Assembly (NCBI RefSeq): GCF_000280905.1
Contig: NZ_ALAP01000051.1
Coordinates: 1-38,419, forward strand
DNA from: Streptomyces sp. AA1529
GTDB lineage: Bacteria; Actinomycetota; Actinomycetes; Streptomycetales; Streptomycetaceae
Length of the DNA stretch: 38,419 nt
Direction: 5' to 3'
This document shows, in pieces, positions 23,763 to 30,688 of the stretch (within the stretch, counting starts at the first letter, position 1; each line of letters starts with the position of its first letter). Under the pieces are notes generated by a model. The model made no database searches. It was not told where the DNA came from and was given only the letters and a program-made list of their open reading frames with translations. The position numbers were made by a program, and so were the translations under genes.

Positions 23763-23801
23763 CCACGACCCCGCACACCGGGCGCGGAGCTCCGCCACCT
23801 G

Positions 23802-23848
23802 CCGGCCGGCCCCTCCGGGGGGATCGATCGGAGGGAGGCCGCCGGCTC
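23802..23848. terminator. Imperfect hairpin between DUF3159 and tetR
   Basis: GCCGGCCGGCCCCTCCG and CGGAGGGAGGCCGCCGGC can pair with a few mismatches around a GATCGAT-containing loop. The two genes are convergent here, so it could end both. Confidence 0.4.
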
Positions 23849-23941
23849 GACTTCGGCCAGGGCCTTCCTGGTCGTGCGGATGGGCCGGGCGGCGGGTGCG
23901 AGCCTCGGTCATGTGCGCCCCAAGTCGTGTCGGCTCGCCGG

Positions 23942-24625
23942 CTACTTCTGCTCGGGTGGCCGCTCCGAGACCGCGTCGCCGACCGCTCCGCCCGTGGCTC
24001 TCCGTACGGCGTTCGCGATCAGCCTGGGGGCGTCGGTGTACTCCCGAGGGTCGACGCCCTCCAGGAGGCCCGCGCCGACATCCTCGTTGATGACCCGGAC
24101 AGCGGCCGAGGCCGCTGCGGCGTGCATCCGGACGTCCAGATCCCCGGGCTCACGCCCCAGGCGGGCGGCGATGATGCCGACCAGTTCGCGTTCCGCTTCG
24201 TCGCAGGCCATCAACCAGGCTGTGCGGAGGGCCGGTTCGGTGTCACCGAGGCGGACCATCTTGACGCCCAGGATGATGTCGACCTGGAATTCCTCGGTCG
24301 CCTCGCGGCCGAACCGCTCCGTCTCGGCGGTGAACTGCTCCTCCAGCGAGAGATGCGGGGGCCATCTTCGCAAGGCGTCCATCGACCACTCCACGCTCTG
24401 CATCACGATGGGTTCGGCGCAGCTCTCCTTGCTGCGGAAGTGGCGCCAGATGGTGCGCGTCGACAGGCCGACCGCCTCGGCGATCTGGTCGCCGCTGGTG
24501 CCGTCCACGCCCTGCTTCCAGAACAGCCGGGCCGCCTCGCGGGAGATCTCCAGGCGTACGCGACGGCGCCGCTGCTCACTCATTCCGCCTCTTCCCTGCT
24601 GGGATGACGTGGTCTCGGGCATCAT
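23942..24625 (-). CDS. TetR/AcrR-family transcriptional regulator
   Basis: A 227-aa regulator if started at the ATGATG at 24620-24625, which follows AGGAG; a later ATG at 24583 would give 213 residues. The DNA-binding domain reads REAARLFWKQGVDGTSGDQIAEAVGLSTRTIWRHFRSKE, the canonical TetR helix-turn-helix. The C-terminal ligand and dimer domain is of the MftR-like or general AcrR kind (LRTAWLMACDEAERELVG). Half-sites related to the palindromes at 23000 and 24770 lie just before its start, so autoregulation is likely. It sits between the DUF3159 and GPP34 genes and is divergent from the latter. The ligand is unknown. Confidence 0.9.
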   Translation of the reverse strand: MMPETTSSQQGRGGMSEQRRRRVRLEISREAARLFWKQGVDGTSGDQIAEAVGLSTRTIWRHFRSKESCAEPIVMQSVEWSMDALRRWPPHLSLEEQFTAETERFGREATEEFQVDIILGVKMVRLGDTEPALRTAWLMACDEAERELVGIIAARLGREPGDLDVRMHAAAASAAVRVINEDVGAGLLEGVDPREYTDAPRLIANAVRRATGGAVGDAVSERPPEQK

Positions 24626-24647
24626 CGCTCCTGGGTTCGCAAGAGAA

Positions 24648-24677
24648 CAGTAAGTGTCATTCTGGCAGTAAGTGACG
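24648..24677. promoter_or_regulatory. Direct-repeat operator upstream of tetR
   Basis: CAGTAAGTG occurs at 24648-24656 and at 24666-24674 with an 18-bp period; the second copy continues as AAGTGACG, matching the half-site of the flanking palindromes. It lies 23-52 bp before the tetR ATG and probably overlaps its promoter. The 18-bp spacing is the same as that between half-sites at 23007 and 23025. Confidence 0.6.
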
Positions 24678-24769
24678 CCATGTGTCAGCTCAGGCCGCGC
24701 GTGCGACCCGCCACGTGTCGGGCTGTCCGTTGCGCGGCGGGCGCGGTGAACGGAGCGGATTGCATTGGA

Positions 24770-24800
24770 TGTCACTTAGTGACACGGTCGTTCAGTGACA
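24770..24800. promoter_or_regulatory. TetR operator upstream of the GPP34 gene
   Basis: TGTCACTTAGTGACA at 24770-24784 is a perfect 15-bp palindrome with 7-bp arms. A further half-site AGTGACA follows at 24794-24800, 16 bp from the first. It contains the same 13-base core as the site at 23000. It lies in the divergent region between tetR and the GPP34 gene, centred about 83 bp before the GPP34 start. Confidence 0.75.
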
Positions 24801-24859
24801 CGGGGCCCCGTCCGGCTCCGGACGCGCGCTCAGCATCGCCGTCATGAAGGGGAACTCGC

Positions 24860-25534
24860 ATGACCAGCACCCTGCCGCAGCGCATGTACCTGCTCATGTA
24901 CAACGTCGAGAAGGAGAAGTTCGAGACTCGCAACCTGCAGTTCCGGGGCCAGAAGGTGCGCGCGGCGGCCCTCGCCCAGTTGGTCGGCGGAGGGTTCGTG
25001 GGCCTCCGGGAGGGCAAGCGGCAGTCCGAGGCCGTCCGGAACGTCTCCGGGGCTCCCGAGGACTCCTTCCTCGCCGAGGTCTGGCGCGGCATTCCGTCCG
25101 AGGAGCCGAAGAGCTGGCTCGACCTGTTGCATCCGCACGCCCACACCGCCGAGTCGTCGGTGCGCGAACAGTTGGCCGAAGCCGGGATGATCACCCTTCC
25201 GTCGGTCAAGGGCCTCAAGCGGCTCTCGCCGCTCGCCCAGCACGAGGTCCGTGTCAACCTTCCCGATGACGTGCTCGCCCTCCGGACGAAGGTGCGGGAG
25301 CCCGTGCTGCGGGGCGCGAAGCCGGAGAGCCTCCCGCTCGACGACCTGGCCATGACGACGATAGCCGGGGAGAGCGACCTCCACCACGTGTTCTCCCGCG
25401 AGGAGCGCCGCGAACACAAGACCGCACTCAAGGAGTACGGCCAGTGCTTCGACGAGCGGATTCCCGGACTCCGACACGCCCTGCGGACCTCTGTCCAGGT
25501 GCTGCGGCCGTCGGGTGGCGGTTGGGGGGAGTGA
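24860..25534 (+). CDS. GPP34-family phosphoprotein (GOLPH3-domain)
   Basis: A 224-aa soluble protein with the GPP34/GOLPH3 fold. Family features are the start LPQRMYLLMYNVEKEKFE, then RAAALAQLVGGGFVGLREGK, the long helix ESSVREQLAEAGMITL, and the C-terminal helical region with EERREHKTALKEYG. In eukaryotes GOLPH3 binds phosphatidylinositol 4-phosphate at the Golgi; bacterial members are abundant in actinomycetes and their role is not settled. A GAAGGGGAA lies shortly before the ATG at 24860. The palindromic operator upstream links it to the local TetR regulator and to the DUF3159 membrane protein. Confidence 0.85.
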   Translation: MTSTLPQRMYLLMYNVEKEKFETRNLQFRGQKVRAAALAQLVGGGFVGLREGKRQSEAVRNVSGAPEDSFLAEVWRGIPSEEPKSWLDLLHPHAHTAESSVREQLAEAGMITLPSVKGLKRLSPLAQHEVRVNLPDDVLALRTKVREPVLRGAKPESLPLDDLAMTTIAGESDLHHVFSREERREHKTALKEYGQCFDERIPGLRHALRTSVQVLRPSGGGWGE

Positions 25535-25673
25535 CGCCGACCCGCCGGGCCTGTCCGAGTCCCCGACCTCCGCGCCACGCGGCGGGAACCTCAGGCCCTC
25601 CGGAAAGGCCGGACCGTGGGCGCCCTACCCTGTCCGCACCGGGCCCGCCCGACGGCGATGCCGGTGCCCGCTT

Positions 25674-25690
25674 GCCGGCTCCATGCCGGC
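25674..25690. terminator. Short hairpin between GPP34 and the AAA-beta-helix gene
   Basis: GCCGGC at 25674-25679 pairs with GCCGGC at 25685-25690 around TCCAT, in a 239-bp gap between two convergent genes. The gap has other GC-rich inverted repeats near 25730; none is long. No gene is seen in the gap. Confidence 0.35.
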
Positions 25691-25773
25691 GCCGGGCTCG
25701 CCCTGGACGTGACGCTGCCCCGCCGCCCGGCGGTTCAGCGGGCTGGGCGCCGGCCGGAGCGCCGCCCGCGCCG

Positions 25774-28700
25774 TCAGCTCGTCGTCAGCGGAGCCTCCCG
25801 GGGCAGGTCCTCCGGGAGCAGCAGGCGCAGGTCGTCCATGGTCGGCGCGGAGATCGAGCCGATCCGGCGGGCCTGCCGGGTCATCATCGCCTCCAGGGTC
25901 TTGCGGGAGGTCCGGGCGTTGCCGAACGAGCGGTCCCGCGGCAGCGCGTCCAGGTAGGAGCGGAGCGCCTCCAGGGTCTCGGGGGCGCAGTCGTAGCCGG
26001 ACGTGGCCGCGTAGCTGTTCGTGATCTCCAGCAGTTCGTCGGTGGAGTAGTTCTCGAACTCCACCGTCCGCGCGAAGCGGGAGGCCAGACCCGGGTTGGA
26101 GGCCAGGAAACGGCCCATCTCCTCGGTGTACCCGGCGACGATGACGACCGTCTCGTCCCGGTGGTCCTCCATCAGCTTCAGCAGCGTGTCCACCGCTTCC
26201 CGGCCGAAGTCCGAACCGGCGTTCTCCGGGGTGAGGGCATACGCCTCGTCGATGAACAGCACACCGCCCAGCGCCCGGTCGAACGCCTCCTTGGTGAGCT
26301 GCGCGGTATGGCCGACGTACCGGCCGACCAGATCGGCACGGGCCACCTCCACCAACTGCCCGGTGTTCAACACCCCGAGGGAGTGCAGAAGCTCCGCGTA
26401 GAGCCGGGCGATGGTGGTCTTGCCGGTGCCCGGGGGACCGGAGAAGACGAGATGGTGGCTGATCTTCGGGGTGGGCAGCCCGACGGCCTGCCGCTGCCGG
26501 GTGGCCGACAGCAGGTTGACCAGGTCGGTGACCTCTCGCTTGACGGCGTGCAGGCCCGTCATGGCGTCGAGTTCGGCCAGCATCTCCTCGGAGCCGCGGC
26601 CGTCGCCCGCGTCGGCGGCGCCGGAGCTGTCCGAGACGTCCTCGGGCAGCAGCAGCGACAGATCGGCCTCGGCCGGATTGTCCAGTGAGCCGAGCCGGTA
26701 GGCCTGCCGGTCCACCATCTCCTCGAAGACCTGGCGCGCCGCCCGGCCGTTGCCGAAGCCCGCGTCGCGGGGCATCCGTTCGTAGTGCTGGGCGAGGGCG
26801 TCCAGGGTGCTCGGGTCCAGCCGGTAGTGGTGGGCCTCGCACATGCTCTCGGTGATCGTCACCAGTTCCGGGACCGAGTAGTTGGCGAACTCGATGGTGC
26901 GGGTGAAACGGGAGGCCAGGCCCGGGTTGGAGGCCAGGAACGAGGAGATGTCGTCGGTGTATCCCGCGACGATCACCGCGACGTCCTCGCGGTGGTCCTC
27001 CATCAGCTTCAGCAGCGTGTCGATGGCCTCCCGGCCGAAGTCCGCGCCGGAGCCCTTGCTGTCGGAGAGCAGGGTGTAGGCCTCGTCGACGAACAGCACG
27101 CCGCCGATCGCCTCGTTGAACGCCTCGGTGGTCTTGATGGCCGTTCCGCCGATGACCGAGGCGACCAGATCGGCGCGGGACACCTCCACCAGGTGGCCGG
27201 AGGGCAGCACGCCCAACTCGGCGAGGATGCCGCCGTAGAGCCGGGCCACCGTGGTCTTGCCCGTACCGGGCGGGCCGGAGAAGGCGAGGTGGCGGCTCAT
27301 CGGCGGGGCCGGCATGCCCAGGCTGGCGCGGCGCTGGGCGAGCTGGTTGAGATTCACCAGCGTGCGCACCTGGCGCTTGACGTCGGCCAGGCCGATGAGC
27401 GATTCCAGTTCTTCCAGGGGGCCCTGCGGACCCTTCTGCCGGGACTGCACTTCCGTGCCCGTGGCGGCCAGGTCTCCCGCGGTCTCGCCCCAGGCGTCCG
27501 GCTCGGCGTTGCCGTTGCTGTTGAGCCCCTCCACGGTGAGCCGCTCGGTGGCGCGGGACTGGCGCAGACCCGCGCCGCGGTTGTCGCGGACCGAGCAGTT
27601 GGTCAGGGTGGTCTCCTCGGAACTGTCCACCCGGATGCCGTCGCCGGTGCTGCCGGTCAGCAGACAGCCGTCCAGCTGGGCCCGGCCGCCGTCGGCGACC
27701 AGCATGCCGTGCGCGGCCGATCCGTTCACTTGGGTGCGCAGAGCGGTCAGTTCGCCGCCACGCTCGATGTGCAGGCCCGTGGCGCGCCCGTCGTGCAGTT
27801 CGCAGTCGCGGAGCGTGGCCCGCCCCTCGGAACCGACCAGGACGCCCGCGCGCGCGGTCTCCCGCAGGACGGTGTCGGCCAGTTCGGGGGCGCCGCCCCC
27901 GGCGATGTGGGCGCCCGCGCCCTCGGCGCGCTCGACCGTGCAGCCGTGCAGCCTGCCGCGGCCGTCCTCCACCACCTCCACGCCGTGTCCGCCGGCGTCG
28001 GTGACATGCGCCTTGCGCAGCAGCGGATTGGCGCCGGTGCGTATGCACACGCCCGTTCCCGCGGCGTCCGGCACCTCCAGGCCGTCGAACTCGGCCGAGG
28101 AGTCCTCGGCGAGCAGCACGGCGGCCGTCTTGTCGGCGCAGGCGCGCACGGTGGTGTGGGTGAGCAGCGGAGCGCTGGACCCGACCACCCGGATCGCGGA
28201 TCCCTCCGCGTCGTCGAACTCGCAGCCGTCGAAGGTGCCCCGCGAACGCTCGTTGACCGCGAGGCCGTTGCCCTTGGTCCGTGCGGTGCGGCAGCGGAGC
28301 AGCTCCGGGTCGGCACCCTGGGAGAGGACGATGCCGGGGCCGCTGGTGTCGGTCACCCTGACCTCCTCCAGCGACGGCCGGGAGGCGCTGGTGACGAAGA
28401 CGCCGACCGAGGTGTCGTGCACGGTGGTGCGCAGCACCCGGGTGCCGCAGCGGCCCTCCAGGGCGATGCCGGGCTTCTCGGTCGTGGAGATGTCGCAGTC
28501 CTCGATCCGGCCCTGCGCCTCGCCGTTGGCCAGTACGCCGTTGCCCCGCGCGTCCCGCATCCGGCAGCCGCGTACGACGGTGCGGGCCTGCTCGCCGAGA
28601 ACGACGGCGGAGGTGCCCAGGTGTTCCAGGACGGTGTCGAGGACCACGCTCTCGGTGGCCGCGGTGTCCACCACGCCCGCACCCTCCGGGTTGGAGACGC

Positions 28701-29088
28701 GGCAGTCGCGCATCGCCAGCGAGCCTTCCTCCCTGGCCAGTACGGCGGTCCAGCCGGCGCCGACGACGGTGCAGCCGTCCATCGCCACCTGGCCGCGGGG
28801 CGCGTCGACGACGGGCAGGTCCTCGCTGCCGCCGCGCAGTGTCAGGTCGGTGAGCATCACGGCGTCCGCGACCAGCACCACGGCGGTGCCGCGCGGCGGG
28901 CAGATCTCCACGCTGCCGCGGTCCCCGTCGGCGACGATGGTCAGCCGGGTCCTGACGGTGAGGTTCTCCCGGTAGCGGCCGGGGGCGACGCGGACGACGG
29001 CTCCGGTGCGGGCCTGCGCCAGTGCCTCGCCGATCGTCGGAAAACCGTCTCTCCCGTCCGGGACTACCCGGAGAGACTGCCGTGACAC
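25774..29088 (-). CDS. Fusion of a right-handed beta-helix and two CbbX/EccA-like AAA+ ATPase domains
   Basis: A 1104-aa protein with a GTG start preceded by AGGAGG eight bases upstream. Residues about 15-530 are a right-handed parallel beta-helix: PTIGEALAQARTGAVVRVAPG at the N-terminal cap, then many 22-24-residue coils with repeated G-[VI] and DC/GC positions. Two AAA+ domains of the CbbX/SpoVK type follow. Domain 1 has Walker A GPPGTGKTT at 605-613 and Walker B VLFVDEAYTL; domain 2 has Walker A at 884-892 and VLFIDEAYAL. Both keep the sensor-like IVAGYT and the NPGLASRF arginine motif. EccA of type VII secretion has a related AAA domain. The gene is divergent from the mycosin-like gene. 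Confidence 0.9.
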   Translation of the reverse strand: MSRQSLRVVPDGRDGFPTIGEALAQARTGAVVRVAPGRYRENLTVRTRLTIVADGDRGSVEICPPRGTAVVLVADAVMLTDLTLRGGSEDLPVVDAPRGQVAMDGCTVVGAGWTAVLAREEGSLAMRDCRVSNPEGAGVVDTAATESVVLDTVLEHLGTSAVVLGEQARTVVRGCRMRDARGNGVLANGEAQGRIEDCDISTTEKPGIALEGRCGTRVLRTTVHDTSVGVFVTSASRPSLEEVRVTDTSGPGIVLSQGADPELLRCRTARTKGNGLAVNERSRGTFDGCEFDDAEGSAIRVVGSSAPLLTHTTVRACADKTAAVLLAEDSSAEFDGLEVPDAAGTGVCIRTGANPLLRKAHVTDAGGHGVEVVEDGRGRLHGCTVERAEGAGAHIAGGGAPELADTVLRETARAGVLVGSEGRATLRDCELHDGRATGLHIERGGELTALRTQVNGSAAHGMLVADGGRAQLDGCLLTGSTGDGIRVDSSEETTLTNCSVRDNRGAGLRQSRATERLTVEGLNSNGNAEPDAWGETAGDLAATGTEVQSRQKGPQGPLEELESLIGLADVKRQVRTLVNLNQLAQRRASLGMPAPPMSRHLAFSGPPGTGKTTVARLYGGILAELGVLPSGHLVEVSRADLVASVIGGTAIKTTEAFNEAIGGVLFVDEAYTLLSDSKGSGADFGREAIDTLLKLMEDHREDVAVIVAGYTDDISSFLASNPGLASRFTRTIEFANYSVPELVTITESMCEAHHYRLDPSTLDALAQHYERMPRDAGFGNGRAARQVFEEMVDRQAYRLGSLDNPAEADLSLLLPEDVSDSSGAADAGDGRGSEEMLAELDAMTGLHAVKREVTDLVNLLSATRQRQAVGLPTPKISHHLVFSGPPGTGKTTIARLYAELLHSLGVLNTGQLVEVARADLVGRYVGHTAQLTKEAFDRALGGVLFIDEAYALTPENAGSDFGREAVDTLLKLMEDHRDETVVIVAGYTEEMGRFLASNPGLASRFARTVEFENYSTDELLEITNSYAATSGYDCAPETLEALRSYLDALPRDRSFGNARTSRKTLEAMMTRQARRIGSISAPTMDDLRLLLPEDLPREAPLTTS

Positions 29089-29328
29089 GCTGGGACCTCC
29101 TGATTGTGGTGCCTGCCGCCCCGGCGATCCGAGTGCCGGACCGCGAGCGACCCGGTGCCGAGCTCTGGTTGGTCGCGGCCGACGGGACGCGCACTGTGTG
29201 CAGGCTACGGGAACCGGGTAGCCGTCAGCCAGGTGTGTCGGGGCCGTTCACCTCCGGACGGGACGACGCCGGGCGGTGGTGCCGGTGACCGGTCCGCCGC
29301 GGCACCCGCTCCCGCACCGGCCACCGCC

Positions 29329-29359
29329 TTGCCGAACGCCGGTGCGCGCCACGTAGCAT
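29329..29359 (+). promoter_or_regulatory. Promoter of the mycosin-like gene, probably leaderless
   Basis: TTGCCG at 29329-29334 and TAGCAT at 29354-29359 fit -35 and -10 boxes with a 19-base spacer. The -10 ends six bases before the ATG at 29366, so transcription should begin at or next to the A of the start codon. No Shine-Dalgarno precedes the ATG, which agrees with a leaderless mRNA. The rest of the 277-bp divergent gap shows no clear site. Confidence 0.6.
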
Positions 29360-29365
29360 GCGGTC

Positions 29366-30670
29366 ATGCGACGCGCACCCTCTCACCGTCGTCCGGTGGC
29401 ACGGGCGGTGGCCGCCGCACTGGCCGCGACGATCCTGCTGACGGTGCCTGCGGGCCCGGCCGCCGCCGACGACGTCGTCGAACTGCCCTCCGTGGCCTCC
29501 GTGCTGCCCTCCGGCGAACCGTGCGCCAAGGCGTCCGACGACAAGGCGGAGAAGCAACCCTGGACCCGGCAGCCGCTCGGGCTGTCCCGGGCCTGGAAGT
29601 TCAGCCGGGGCCGAGGGGTGACCGTCGCCGTGGTGGACACGGGCGTCGGCACCGACATCCCCGCGCTGTCGGGCCGGGTCGAGGCGGTCGGTGACGCGGG
29701 CGAGGACTGCGTGGGCCACGGCAGCTTCGCGGCCGGTCTGATCGCGGCCTCCCCCGGCGAGGGCGTGGGCGTGGCCGGACTCGCCCCGCGCGCCCGGATC
29801 CTGGCGGTGCGCGGCACCGGAACCCGGGGGGAGACGACGCCGGAGAAGCTCGCCGACGGCATCCGTACCGCGGCCGATCGGGGCGCCCAGGTCATCTACG
29901 TCGGGCGGGCCGTCGCCACCGGCAAGGACGAGCTGACCGCCGCCGTCGAGCACGCCGCGGAGAAGGACGCCCTCGTCGTCGCTCCGTCCGTGCCCGACAC
30001 CCTCCCCAAGGACAGCAGCACCGGCAAGACCGTGGAGCCGGCGCCCTGGTACTGGCCGGCGTCCGTGCCCGAGGCCCTCTCCGTCATGGACTACGGTCCC
30101 GACGGGCAACGCCCCGAGAAGTCCCCGCCGGCCCGCAACGCGGACCTGGGTGCGCCCGGTGATGAGGTGGTCAGCGTCGGACCCGAGGGCGACGGGCACT
30201 ACTTCGGCTCCGGCTCCTCGCTGGCCGCCGCACACGCCGCGGGCGCCGCCGCGCTGGTACGCGCCCGGCACCCGGAGATGACGGCACCGGAGGTCGCCCG
30301 CCAGCTCACGGTGGCCGGGTACCCGGACGACCCGCCCCGCCTCGATCCGTACGGGGCGCTCACGACGCTGCTGACCGGCAAGCGGGGCCGGCCCCCCGAG
30401 GAGGCCGCCGCGCACGTTCCGGCTGCGGCCCCGAGCGGTCCGCTGAACCGGTCGCTGATCGTCGCCGCGGCGGGCGGCGCACTGGTGCTGCTGGTGGCCG
30501 GCGGCGCCGTGATCATTCCGCGCGGCCGGGCCCGTGGCTGGCGCCCGGCCGGAGCGCCCGACCCTGCCGCGGCGCCGACCGCCGAAGGAGCTCCGGACGC
30601 GCCGGACGCACCGGACGCGGGTGCGTCGGCCCCCGTCGGCGAAGGCGTACCGTCGGCCGGTGGGCGCTGA
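29366..30670 (+). CDS. Mycosin-like (MycP) membrane-anchored S8 protease, possibly catalytically impaired
   Basis: A 434-aa protein with the layout of T7SS mycosins. It has a signal peptide (residues 1-34, ending PAAADD), an S8 domain, a Pro-rich linker, one membrane segment (LIVAAAGGALVLLVAGGAVII, about 364-384) and a Pro/Ala/Asp cytosolic tail. The triad is Asp91 (VVDTG), His118 (GHGSFAAG) and Ser285 (GSGSSLAAAH). The usual oxyanion AAGN is replaced by APSVP near 206-210, and the substrate strand NxSLGG reads IYVGRA. These losses are absent from the protease at 763. It would sit in the membrane facing outward. Function in cleavage, in T7SS membrane complex stability or both is open. Confidence 0.85.
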   Translation: MRRAPSHRRPVARAVAAALAATILLTVPAGPAAADDVVELPSVASVLPSGEPCAKASDDKAEKQPWTRQPLGLSRAWKFSRGRGVTVAVVDTGVGTDIPALSGRVEAVGDAGEDCVGHGSFAAGLIAASPGEGVGVAGLAPRARILAVRGTGTRGETTPEKLADGIRTAADRGAQVIYVGRAVATGKDELTAAVEHAAEKDALVVAPSVPDTLPKDSSTGKTVEPAPWYWPASVPEALSVMDYGPDGQRPEKSPPARNADLGAPGDEVVSVGPEGDGHYFGSGSSLAAAHAAGAAALVRARHPEMTAPEVARQLTVAGYPDDPPRLDPYGALTTLLTGKRGRPPEEAAAHVPAAAPSGPLNRSLIVAAAGGALVLLVAGGAVIIPRGRARGWRPAGAPDPAAAPTAEGAPDAPDAPDAGASAPVGEGVPSAGGR

Positions 30671-30688
30671 CGCGGTGACCGCGGGGGT

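Noticed and set aside
25535..25773. A possible small gene in the gap between GPP34 and the AAA gene
   Set aside because: Short open frames exist but none has a ribosome site or protein-like composition.
26785..29085. A 766-codon plus-strand frame opposite the beta-helix region
   Set aside because: It mirrors the regular repeats of the real minus-strand protein and has no family motif.
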